Source: Nitrobacteraceae bacterium AZCC 2146
GTDB lineage: Bacteria > Pseudomonadota > Alphaproteobacteria > Rhizobiales > Xanthobacteraceae
Assembly: GCA_036924855.1 (NCBI GenBank)
Contig: JBAGRP010000001.1
Span: forward strand, 3,286,001 to 3,350,000
Length of the DNA stretch: 64,000 bases
Direction of reading: 5' to 3'
A program made the position numbers and the translations under genes. Below the pieces are notes generated by a model. The model was given only the letters and a program-made list of their open reading frames with translations. It was not told where the DNA came from and did not search any database. This document shows, in pieces, positions 44,738 through 52,559 of the stretch. How positions within the stretch are numbered: position 1 is the stretch's first letter; the number at the start of each line of letters is the position of its first letter.

Positions 44738-45019
44738 GTGCTATTGCTACAGGCACCCGTGGCCGGGGAGCTCCGACTGCTGTCGCTTCCAGACGCGATC
44801 GAGAGAATCGAGAATTCTGATTTGTCATTCACTCACATCGCTATTGCAAGGTTTGGCACGATCGAACGCACCGTGGTTCGAACGCGCGCGAAGCGACTTC
44901 CGGGTTCGATTCTCTCCGGCATAGCTGGCCAGGATCAGGCCAAGGTAACGGCTTGGCCGGGCAGCGACGACATCTTGCGCCAGTTCGTCTCATTCGGCGA
45001 TTTACTCGTGCTCGATTGA
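44738..45019 (+). CDS. Small unrecognised protein at the end of the oxidase operon
   Basis: A 93-residue frame starts with GTG 3 bp after the ferredoxin stop and ends at 45019. It begins MLLLQAPVAGELRLLSLPDA. No family was recognised and the ribosome site is weak. Spacing and continuous operon orientation favour a real gene, but confidence is modest. Confidence 0.5.
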   Translation: MLLLQAPVAGELRLLSLPDAIERIENSDLSFTHIAIARFGTIERTVVRTRAKRLPGSILSGIAGQDQAKVTAWPGSDDILRQFVSFGDLLVLD

Positions 45020-45363
45020 GCGCCGGCGGCGTCGCTCAACCAGAGCGACCTGCCGATGCGGTGCCCGGAAAGCACGCCACGGTTTTGAGCGTCGGTGTCC
45101 TGCTGCCCCGGCCTGATGGTATCGACCTTGCGCGAAATATGCGGGGATGATCATCGCCCGCCCCAGCGTGCTGTTGAATCCGTGATTTCGGAGGCTGCTC
45201 GCGTGGTCGCGCAAGAGGAAAACCGGAGCAACATGATGGCATATGGACCAGATTCCAGTACACTGGCCGAGGCAGTCCCATCTCACCGTCAGCATTTGCC
45301 GAACATGAGCGTTCGTCATCATATGCTGTGGAAGTGGCGATCAGCTTCTGAAATAGGTGAATC
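45020..45363. other. Upstream region of the GntR gene
   Basis: About 344 bp without a supported gene; a 92-codon frame at 45095-45373 has no family character. No GTATAC site was found here, so the regulator may not control itself. Confidence 0.4.
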
Positions 45364-46185
45364 ATGGCGTTGACAATCCGAACACCGAAACGTCGTCTAG
45401 GCGAGGAGCATTCTCCCCTCCATGACCGCGTCATCGCGGAGCTTCGTCAGGCCATTTTGTCGGGACGGTTGAAGCCGGGCGAGCGTTTGGTCGAGGGCCG
45501 GCTGGCCGATGAACTGGGGGTGTCGCGCAATCCCGTGCGGGAGGCGATCCGCGCGCTGGCTTCGGAAGGCCTGATTGAGGTCACGGCGCGGCGCGGCGCG
45601 GCTGTTGCGACGATGACAGAGAATGAGGCGCGCGAGACCATCGAGGTCCGGGCCCTCCTCGAAGGTCAGAATGCCAGACTCGCGGCGCGGCGACAGGATA
45701 AGGAAATCATCAAGCGCATCCAGTCCGTCTTGAACAAGGGGACGGCTGCGGTGGCAGCCAAACGATTTGACCAGCTTTTCGATCTCAACCAGCATTTCCA
45801 CCGTGAACTTGCCGCGGCAGGTCAGAACACAGTGCTCGGCGAGTTGCTACAGAAGCTAAGGGAGCGCACCGCCATGCTGTTCTCGCCCACAGATCCGGGG
45901 CGACAGGCTCGCTCTTGGGAAGAGCACGCCGCGATCTTGCGCGCCATTGTCGAAGGCGACGAACGTGCTGCGGCAACCCTGGCGGCCGAACACGTGATGC
46001 GCGCCGGAATGGATTTTCTGGTTGGACTCAGTATGGACGAGGGCGCGCCCCTGCTTCCACTTGTCAAGGCAAAGGCTGGACAACGTGAGCCAGCGGCGCG
46101 AGCAGCGCCCGCACCACGCCAACCAGACGGCCGCAGCCGCGATGCCGTCGACAAGCCTAAGCCGGGTAAGCGAAAGGCGTCATAA
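45364..46185 (+). CDS. GntR-family regulator, FCD/FadR subfamily
   Basis: This 273-residue regulator has an N-terminal winged helix-turn-helix at about residues 20-85 (LHDRVIAELRQAILSGRLKP, ELGVSRNPVREAIRAL) and an all-helical FCD ligand domain at about 95-225 (TIEVRALLEGQNARLAARR, DLNQHFHRELAAAG). A basic, proline-rich tail of about 40 residues follows and is unusual. FCD proteins often bind metal and small organic acids. Operators with GTATAC cores flank the transcription units on both sides of this gene, so it is the likely master regulator of the module. Confidence 0.9.
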   Translation: MALTIRTPKRRLGEEHSPLHDRVIAELRQAILSGRLKPGERLVEGRLADELGVSRNPVREAIRALASEGLIEVTARRGAAVATMTENEARETIEVRALLEGQNARLAARRQDKEIIKRIQSVLNKGTAAVAAKRFDQLFDLNQHFHRELAAAGQNTVLGELLQKLRERTAMLFSPTDPGRQARSWEEHAAILRAIVEGDERAAATLAAEHVMRAGMDFLVGLSMDEGAPLLPLVKAKAGQREPAARAAPAPRQPDGRSRDAVDKPKPGKRKAS

Positions 46186-46294
46186 CAGCAACGATCGAGC
46201 CCGACTCCGTCGAATCCGACCGCCACCTCGCTCTCGAGACCCTGTTTAGGCTTGACCTGATTCCGAGAGCCAATTTGACGACGGCATTCCAGCT

Positions 46295-47011
46295 CTAGCC
46301 GGCTTTCCGTGCGGCCACCGTGCTCGCACCGCGATCAAGCGCGGCAATGGCCTCATCCACAGTCTGAACATCGCCAAAGATCGAATAGAATGTCGCCAGC
46401 GAGGCGTTGTGCTCAGCGTCCGAATAGGTCGCAAGCGCGTCGGCAACCATCGTCACCTTAAAATTCAACATCATGGCGTCACGCGCAGAGCTTTCGCAAC
46501 AAATGTTGGTGGCTGTTCCGCCGATCAGCAGCGTATCGATTCCACGCTCGCGCAAATAGGACGAAATATTTGATGATCCGTCGATGAAGGCACTGAAGCG
46601 CTTCTTGACGATCTGGCCGTCCTCCGGGCGCGCATCGAGCTCGGACCACAGGGCGTGCCCTTCATGTTCGATATCCATCGTGGCGTAGCGCAGATCCCTG
46701 CTTTCGGGCGTCATCAAGTGATCGTGCATCACGCTCCAGCTTTCGCGCGTGCCGTTGGTGGCGTTCCTGACCCAGACCACATGACCGCCTCGCTCGCGCA
46801 GCGCGGCCGCCATTCGATTGACGTTCGGCACGATCGCCCGCGCCTGGGGAACCTCCCCCATGAAGCCGGGCTTCATGAAATAGTTCTGCATATCGATAAT
46901 GAGGAGGGCAGTATTTGCAGGCTCGATGGCGTCGAAGGGATGCGGGCGGCCCACGCGCTTCGTCACACGCGCGATCAAGTCAGACGGCATCGAGAGTATA
47001 TGCACCGGCAT
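46295..47011 (-). CDS. Isochorismatase-like cysteine hydrolase
   Basis: This 238-residue protein runs from the ATG at 47011, which has AAGGAG upstream; the longer frame to 47050 starts before that site. The catalytic triad is visible: Asp in ALLIIDMQNYF, Lys in VKKRFSAF and Cys in GTATNICCESSARDAMML. This subgroup includes N-carbamoyl and ureidoacrylate amidohydrolases (RutB-like), nicotinamidases and isochorismatases. In this setting an amide or carbamoyl group of the imported compound is a likely target. It is divergent from the ABC importer, with GTATAC sites between. Confidence 0.88.
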   Translation of the reverse strand: MPVHILSMPSDLIARVTKRVGRPHPFDAIEPANTALLIIDMQNYFMKPGFMGEVPQARAIVPNVNRMAAALRERGGHVVWVRNATNGTRESWSVMHDHLMTPESRDLRYATMDIEHEGHALWSELDARPEDGQIVKKRFSAFIDGSSNISSYLRERGIDTLLIGGTATNICCESSARDAMMLNFKVTMVADALATYSDAEHNASLATFYSIFGDVQTVDEAIAALDRGASTVAARKAG

Positions 47012-47138
47012 TTCTCCTTTTTTGCAGCGACAGGATTGTCGCACGATCAAACGATACAGCAGCGCAAGCGCAGATCCAGGCTTGATGAAATTATGAGCGA
47101 GGCGTGCATTAAGTTTGCCCCTGCGACTTACCGCATCT

Positions 47139-47155
47139 TGGTATACTGTATGTAA
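47139..47155. promoter_or_regulatory. Operator-like site 3 (GGTATACTGTATG)
   Basis: A GTATAC-centred site about 130 bp upstream of the hydrolase start. It shares the TACTGTAT half with site 4 in inverted orientation. Confidence 0.55.
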
Positions 47156-47267
47156 TCAAACATAAACAAGATGGCCTAAGCTCGATGCGCTTGGCAATAG
47201 GCGCCGATCAAAACATGCCTCGACTTGACGAACGTACATGACAGCCGGCAAGATCATGGGCATCAAT

Positions 47268-47282
47268 TAAGTATACAGTATT
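47268..47282. promoter_or_regulatory. Operator-like site 4 (TTAAGTATACAGTATT)
   Basis: A GTATAC-centred site about 35-50 bp upstream of the binding-protein start, where it could overlap the promoter of the importer genes. Confidence 0.55.
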
Positions 47283-47316
47283 CATTTTTATCGCCGACAA
47301 TCAGGGAGAGAACGAC

Positions 47317-48333
47317 GTGTCCGATCGTTTCATCAAGCTACTTGTTTCGACGACATTTGCCATCCTCTTCAGCTGGCAGGCCCAAGCTGCCGAGCCTATC
47401 AAGGTCAAGCTTGCCGAAGTGATCCGCTCGCAACTCTACGTTCCCATGTATGTTGCACTAGCGAAAGGCTTCGCCGCGGCGGAAGGGCTTGACGTTGAGC
47501 TCGTAACGGCCAACGGCGGCGATCGAGCAGGTGCTCTGGTTCTATCCGGCCAGGCCGATTTTGCGTTGGCCGGCCCGGAGGTGGCTATTTACATCTACAA
47601 TGGAGAATCCGCCGACAAGCCCGTCATTTTTTGCGCACTCACCGCGACTGACGGTTTCTTCCTGGTTTCGCGAGCAAAACTCGACAAGTTTGACTGGTCG
47701 ATGCTCAACAACAAGAAAATCATCGGCTGGCGTCCCGGCAGTACGCCGGAACTGTATCTTCAATATGTGATGACGCAGCGCGGCGTCGATGCGACGACGA
47801 TCGGCGGTATCGTCACGAATATCGGCGTTCCCGCCCGCGATGGAGCCTGGATTTCAGGTGCTGGCGATTTCGGTATCTTCATGGAGCCAAATCTCAGCAA
47901 GCTGGTGAAATCCGGTGAAGCGCATGTGATCACCTCGATCGGCAAAGAGGTAGGCCGGGCCGACTACACCGTGTTTTTTGCCAAGCGCAGCTGGCTCGCG
48001 AAAAATGCCGCGACAGCGCAGAAATGGACGAACGCGGTCGCCCAGGCCCAGGCCTGGGTCGCGACGGCGAGCGACAAGGATATCGCGGAGACCATCGCCC
48101 CCTTCTTTCCCGGACTTGGCCCTGATGAAAACACGGCAGTCGTGAGCCGCTATCGCGGCGCGGGCGTGCCGATCTGGGCGTCCAGCCCCGCGGTCGATGA
48201 GGCGGGGCTGGCCAAGGCACAGGACATCATGGTTCTCGGCGGCGTTCTGCCGGCCGACAAGACCGTGCCTTACGACAAGATTGTGACCACAACCTACGCC
48301 GGCAGCGCAGCGACGAAGATCGTCGGCAAGTGA
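47317..48333 (+). CDS. NitT/TauT-type ABC importer, substrate-binding protein
   Basis: This 338-residue periplasmic binding protein of the NMT1/SsuA class has a GTG start with AGGGAGAG upstream and a signal peptide ending AQAAEP (about residue 24). The fold's first motif is LAEVIRSQLYVPMYVALAKG followed by FAAAEGLDVELV. A ligand-binding block is GADFALAGPE-like (GQADFALAGPEVAIY). Related proteins bind nitrate, sulfonates, pyrimidines or aromatic acids, so the ligand is open. It begins a three-gene importer set. Confidence 0.9.
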   Translation: MSDRFIKLLVSTTFAILFSWQAQAAEPIKVKLAEVIRSQLYVPMYVALAKGFAAAEGLDVELVTANGGDRAGALVLSGQADFALAGPEVAIYIYNGESADKPVIFCALTATDGFFLVSRAKLDKFDWSMLNNKKIIGWRPGSTPELYLQYVMTQRGVDATTIGGIVTNIGVPARDGAWISGAGDFGIFMEPNLSKLVKSGEAHVITSIGKEVGRADYTVFFAKRSWLAKNAATAQKWTNAVAQAQAWVATASDKDIAETIAPFFPGLGPDENTAVVSRYRGAGVPIWASSPAVDEAGLAKAQDIMVLGGVLPADKTVPYDKIVTTTYAGSAATKIVGK

Positions 48334-48340
48334 GATCATC

Positions 48341-49147
48341 ATGACGGAACTCACCGAACCGGACGTGCAACCCGCCATAGCGATCCGCGATGTCACGCTG
48401 AACTACTTTTCGCCGGAACGCGAAACCCTTGCATTGTCCAACGTGTCGCTCGAGATCGCCCTGGGTGAATTTGTCGCCATTGTAGGATCGTCAGGATGCG
48501 GCAAGAGCACGCTGCTCTCGCTTATTTCCGGACTGATGCGGCCATCGCGCGGTTCGATCCAGATCTGCGGCAAGGACGTCACTGCGCCCTCACCGCGCGC
48601 CGGCTACATGTTTCAGAAGGATACGCTGCTCGAATGGCGGACTGTGCTCGACAATGTGCTGCTGGGACCGGAACTCCTCGGGATCGAGCGAAGAGCGGCG
48701 CGAAATCGCGCCGAGGACTTGTTGAACCGCTACGGCCTCGGCGAATTCCTGCACAGCCTGCCGAGCGAGCTTTCCGGCGGCATGCGCCAGCGCGCGGCCC
48801 TGGCGCGGACGTTGTGTCCGGATCCTGATCTGCTGCTACTGGACGAGCCGTTTTCCGCACTGGACTACCAAACCCGTCTCGCGCTGTCCGACGAGATCGC
48901 GGCGATTCTTACGGGCGAGAGGAAGACGGTTGTCCTTGTGACGCATGATATCGGCGAGGCGATCAGCATGGCCGACCGGGTCGTCGTCATGAGCCGACGG
49001 CCGGGGCGCATCAAATCGGTGCATCGTATTGCCTATCCGAGCTTTGGGCCGGACCGGCCGACTCCCTTTCAGGCGCGCAAGTGCCCTGAATTCGGCGCTT
49101 ATTTTCAACTCATTTGGGACGAACTCGACGTCCACCATGTGCAGTAG
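48341..49147 (+). CDS. NitT/TauT-type ABC importer ATPase
   Basis: This 268-residue ATPase is complete: Walker A GSSGCGKSTLLS, Q-loop YMFQKDTLLEWRTV, signature ELSGGMRQRAALARTL, Walker B LLLDEPFSALDYQTR and H-loop VTHDIGEAI. It lies 7 bp after the binding-protein gene and 9 bp before the permease gene. Confidence 0.93.
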   Translation: MTELTEPDVQPAIAIRDVTLNYFSPERETLALSNVSLEIALGEFVAIVGSSGCGKSTLLSLISGLMRPSRGSIQICGKDVTAPSPRAGYMFQKDTLLEWRTVLDNVLLGPELLGIERRAARNRAEDLLNRYGLGEFLHSLPSELSGGMRQRAALARTLCPDPDLLLLDEPFSALDYQTRLALSDEIAAILTGERKTVVLVTHDIGEAISMADRVVVMSRRPGRIKSVHRIAYPSFGPDRPTPFQARKCPEFGAYFQLIWDELDVHHVQ

Positions 49148-49156
49148 GAGCAGCGG

Positions 49157-50023
49157 ATGGCTATTGAAACAATCGCGACAGCCGCGCAGACCGCTTCATC
49201 GCCAGCTATCCCCACGCAGAGCGGAGCCTACAGGAAGTATTTGCGCGAGCTGCGCCATCGCACACTCATCGTTCAGGCATGGCAGTTCGGCCTCGTTGCC
49301 GTCTTTCTCGTCGTGTGGGAAATCGCACCGCGCGCTGGGTGGATCAATCCGATGCTCACCAGCTATCCTTCGGCCGTAGCTCGGACTCTGCTTGTCATGC
49401 TGCAGGACGGCAGCCTTGTCATGCACAGCTGGACGACGCTCAGCGAGATCATGATCGGATTTTGCGGTGGCATGGCGCTTGGTCTTTTATGCGCCGTTGC
49501 TCTGTGGTCGTCCCCATTCCTGTATCGCGTACTGGACCCATTCATCGTCGTGCTCAACGGCGTCCCTAAAATCGCACTGGTGCCGATCTTCTACATCTGG
49601 CTTGGTGATACGGCTTCGATCTATGCCATGGCGATTGCCGTAAGCGTCTTTGTCACCATCATCATGCTCTATACCGGCTTCAAGGCCGTCGATCCGGATA
49701 AGATCAAGCTGGTTCGATTGTTCGGTGCATCGCATCGGCAAGTCCTGTGGAAGATCGTGCTGCCCGCCAGCGTTCCAACTATGATTTCGACCCTCAAAGT
49801 CAATGTCGGACTGACCCTGGTTGGCGTCATCGTCGGCGAGTTCCAGGCCGCAAAAGCTGGTCTTGGATATTTAATCACCTACGGAAGCCAGATCTTCCAG
49901 ATGAACCTCGTGATGACAGCCATCGTTGTCCTCGCGGTGATTTCCTCGGTGCTGTTTATCGCGATCCAGACACTTGAGACGATCGTGCACCGGCGCAGCG
50001 GCTCACTTCGCCCATCGAGCTGA
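49157..50023 (+). CDS. NitT/TauT-type ABC importer permease
   Basis: This 288-residue permease has a cytoplasmic N-terminus of about 45 residues and six helices. The docking region KIKLVRLFGASHRQVLWKIV lies near residue 180, and VGLTLVGVIVGEFQAAKAGL is the typical family block after it. GTAGGAG precedes the ATG. It completes the importer. Confidence 0.93.
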   Translation: MAIETIATAAQTASSPAIPTQSGAYRKYLRELRHRTLIVQAWQFGLVAVFLVVWEIAPRAGWINPMLTSYPSAVARTLLVMLQDGSLVMHSWTTLSEIMIGFCGGMALGLLCAVALWSSPFLYRVLDPFIVVLNGVPKIALVPIFYIWLGDTASIYAMAIAVSVFVTIIMLYTGFKAVDPDKIKLVRLFGASHRQVLWKIVLPASVPTMISTLKVNVGLTLVGVIVGEFQAAKAGLGYLITYGSQIFQMNLVMTAIVVLAVISSVLFIAIQTLETIVHRRSGSLRPSS

Positions 50024-50350
50024 CAAGGTCACGGTCGCCCGCTTCACGATCGCGTCTCGCTGCACCAGCCAACATGAACGCATCCCGGCTGACGAGCGCT
50101 GCCGCTGCGTGCTTGAATGCGGCGTCAGCAAACGGAAACGCCGAACAACAGGATCGATATAGTCGCCCGCAAGGCCATATCAGCGCCGCCGTCGATACGA
50201 ACATCGACTCCGAGGACACCATCAGGTTGTTGGATCAGCCGACAACATCCGAATGCCCCTGGATGGAAATCCTAAAAAGCCCCACCGGCGTCAATAGGCC
50301 GCTCAGAATCATTCGGGCCATTTATTGGAAACTCTATTACCGAGGAGAGG
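50024..50350. other. Intergenic region after the importer
   Basis: About 327 bp between the permease stop and repeat copy 2. No gene, terminator or RNA was recognised. Confidence 0.4.
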
Positions 50351-50389
50351 TTCGCGGTTTTATTCCAAATGGTGGCAATTTGGCGCGCC
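50351..50389. repeat. 39-bp repeat copy 2 with palindromic extension
   Basis: Identical to copy 1. GTTTTATTC at 50357-50365 is mirrored by GAATAAAAC at 50395-50403, giving a 47-bp imperfect palindrome, and CCAAAT and ATTTGG pair inside it. Confidence 0.92.
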
Positions 50390-50403
50390 ACTCAGAATAA
50401 AAC

Positions 50404-50714
50404 TGAGAACCCTTATGTTATTGAAATAGATATATAATTTCGATTGAATACCTCATGTGATCCTCGCATGCGCTCGAATGGACAGCAGCCAACCCCGTTT
50501 GGGGGAAGAAGCGTTGCGGCGCTCGCGCACTCTACCACCGACAGCGCGGGCATCCTGACTATCTCGCGATAGAGTTGGTCACCGACAATGAATTGCAGCT
50601 GGCGGATGGGAGACCTATGTTGGTTTATAATCACGCAGCCGCCCATCGCACGGCGAGAGTCTGCAGGAAAGACCTCACGGTGGATGGCTTGCATTTTGCA
50701 CCGGAGGTTACGTC
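50404..50714. other. Intergenic region before the YbaK gene
   Basis: About 310 bp. The first 45 bp are A/T-rich and resemble the sequence right of copy 1. A 93-codon minus-strand frame at 50413-50694 has no family character. GGAGGTTACGTC directly before 50715 is the next gene's ribosome site. Confidence 0.4.
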
Positions 50715-51185
50715 ATGTCCATTGCTCCCACACTCCAGAAATACCTAGCCGCTGAAAACATCCAATACGAGGTGATCCCGCACGAACTCCGCATGACGTC
50801 CACAGGCACGGCTGAGGCTTGCCATATCTCGGGCGATCGCCTCGCCAAGGGCATCGTGTTGCGGCGCGACGGTGAATATATGCTGGCCGTCTTGCCCGCA
50901 TCGCATCACCTCCGCCTGTCGGACCTGAGGACAACACTCGGTGACAATGTCCACATGGCCGATGAAGCCGAGATCAATCAGCTGTTCCGTGACTGCGCGC
51001 ACGGTGCAGTTCCTGCCGTCGGCAAATGCTACGGGCTGGATATGATCGTCGACGACAGCATCCAGGCGCAGCCGGAGATCTATCTGGAAGCTGGCGATCA
51101 CGAGACGCTGCTTCATATGGGTCACGCGCAGTTTGCGCGCCTGATGGCCAATGCGCAGCACGGGCGCTTTAGCGCGCACGACTGA
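50715..51185 (+). CDS. YbaK/EbsC-type aminoacyl-tRNA deacylase
   Basis: This 156-residue protein has the YbaK/prolyl-tRNA editing domain: YEVIPHELRMTSTGTAEACH, LAKGIVLRRDGEYMLAVLPA with the conserved lysine, and the GKCYGLDMIVDDSI block. Stand-alone members hydrolyse mischarged tRNAs in the cytoplasm. It lies between repeat copies 2 and 3 and is not obviously linked to the catabolic module. Confidence 0.87.
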   Translation: MSIAPTLQKYLAAENIQYEVIPHELRMTSTGTAEACHISGDRLAKGIVLRRDGEYMLAVLPASHHLRLSDLRTTLGDNVHMADEAEINQLFRDCAHGAVPAVGKCYGLDMIVDDSIQAQPEIYLEAGDHETLLHMGHAQFARLMANAQHGRFSAHD

Positions 51186-51549
51186 GGATTTGTCGGTCGT
51201 ATCGGACAATCCGCGGCGTCCGTCGCTGTCCCGAATGGGAAAATCATACCGCTGCTTAACTGTTCATGCGGCGGTACAGTACTTCTTTATGTCTCATGAT
51301 GTCTCATGCCCTGAATCGAACTCGTCCTCGAAACGCAAATGCTTAACGCTGCGGCCACGGCGCCGCACGAGCTTCATTCCGGAGCGTGGCGGCAACAGCG
51401 ACGGCGTTTGTCTGGTCCGATGGCGTATAAATGATGCTTTCTTTTTGAGGCGCTGCTGCTGTCGCACCCGATCGGTTGTATAGTTGAGAAAACGGGGGCT
51501 GCACTGCGTTGCATCAAGTGTACCTGAAACCCAGTAACGGAGGTCCACC
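51186..51549. other. Intergenic region between YbaK and CBS genes
   Basis: About 364 bp. A short stretch near 51305-51365 looks faintly like a decayed tRNA on the minus strand but does not fold as one. No gene was seen. Confidence 0.4.
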
Positions 51550-51969
51550 ATGAAAGTCAGAGACGTGATGCACAAGGGTGTCGACTGGGTCAGCCCCAAC
51601 ACCCCTGTCACCGAACTCGCGAAATTGATGCGGGGGCATGACATCGGCTGCATTCCGATTGGGGAGGACGACCGACTGATCGGGATGGTGACCGACCGCG
51701 ACATCGTCTGCAAAGGGCTTGCGAGCAACAACTTCGATGCTGGCCGCGCAATGGCGCGCGATGTGATGACTGAAGGCATCCATTGTTGCCGGGAGGACGA
51801 TGACCTCGCAAAGGCGGTGCATCACATGGAGAAGCTGAAGCTCCGCAGGCTGCCGGTGATCAACAAGAGCAAGCGGATGGTCGGCATCATCAGTCTGGGC
51901 GACGTCAGCCATTCTGCGTCCGGTGATTTGCTGTCCGAGTGCGTCAAGAGCGTTTCGGCCCATCACTGA
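51550..51969 (+). CDS. Two-CBS-domain protein
   Basis: This 139-residue protein consists of a CBS pair: residues about 1-62 (VRDVMHKGVDWVSPNTPVTE, IPIGEDDRLIGMVTDRDI) and 72-130 (MARDVMTEGIHCCREDDDLA, LPVINKSKRMVGIISLGDV). CBS pairs bind adenosine nucleotides. A strong GGAGG lies 8 bases before the ATG. Stand-alone proteins of this type are common near stress genes in rhizobia; the partner is unknown. Confidence 0.9.
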   Translation: MKVRDVMHKGVDWVSPNTPVTELAKLMRGHDIGCIPIGEDDRLIGMVTDRDIVCKGLASNNFDAGRAMARDVMTEGIHCCREDDDLAKAVHHMEKLKLRRLPVINKSKRMVGIISLGDVSHSASGDLLSECVKSVSAHH

Positions 51970-52189
51970 AACATGGCCGGCGCTCCTCTTGCGATCCGGC
52001 GGAGGGGACTTGAACGCGGGCCAGTCGGCACGATAGCGGAGCAGCTCGATGACAGAACTTTGCCCGTCGAGTTCAGCGATGACGAAGGCCGTGCCTACAC
52101 GGTCGCGTCCGCAGGCGGAGCGAGGGCGTGGATCGAAACTGCGAAATCCGGGACAACGAATACGGTCCCAACATTATGCAAACGCCTTG

Positions 52190-52228
52190 TTCGCAGTTTT
52201 ATTCTGAATGGTGGCAATTTGGCGCGCC
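52190..52228. repeat. 39-bp repeat copy 3 overlapping the tRNA-Arg 3' end
   Basis: It differs from copies 1 and 2 at three positions (TTCGCAG, TATTCTG). Its last 9 bp (52220-52228) are the CCA end and first acceptor-stem bases of tRNA-Arg. It is in the same orientation as the other copies, as expected of attachment-site duplications, though the tRNA overlap is short. Confidence 0.9.
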
Positions 52229-52296
52229 CGAAAGGATTCGAACCTCTGACCCCTAGATTCGTAGTCTAGTGCTCTATCCAGCTGAGCTACGGGCGC
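52220..52296 (-). tRNA. tRNA-Arg (anticodon ACG)
   Basis: A 77-nt cloverleaf is readable on the minus strand. The acceptor stem GCGCCCG (from 52296) pairs with CGGGCGC, followed by G and an encoded CCA. The D arm is in GTAGCTCAGCTGGATAGAGC, the anticodon loop CTACGAA sits between CTAGA and TCTAG, and the T loop is GGTTCGAATCC. The 3' end meets 39-bp repeat copy 3. Confidence 0.97.
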
Positions 52297-52559
52297 GTGC
52301 CGTGGACATGGGAGGACGCGGGGCCCGCCGATGTCGCGTGCGTTTCGAAACGGTGGTTTGCGAAAGCGCGCCATAGCTACCGGCTCCCGTCGGGCTTGGC
52401 AAGCGCCCGAATGCCGGTTTTGACACCTGTGCGTCAAACATCGATCGCGGCGGCGAAATCGGATGAAAAAAGCCGCGGATTGCCCGCGGACGACCGAAAA
52501 CCGGAGCGAAACACCGGATCAGGCCGAAGCGCGCCTAAACGGTGCCGCTCCCGGGGCGC

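Noticed and set aside
51300..51370. Possible tRNA gene on the minus strand
   Set aside because: GTTCGATTC resembles a T loop, but the flanking bases do not form a T stem and no acceptor or anticodon stem can be drawn.
51985..52030. Possible tRNA-Ser or tRNA-Leu 3' end on the minus strand
   Set aside because: Only a GTTCAAGTCC-like segment is present; no cloverleaf.
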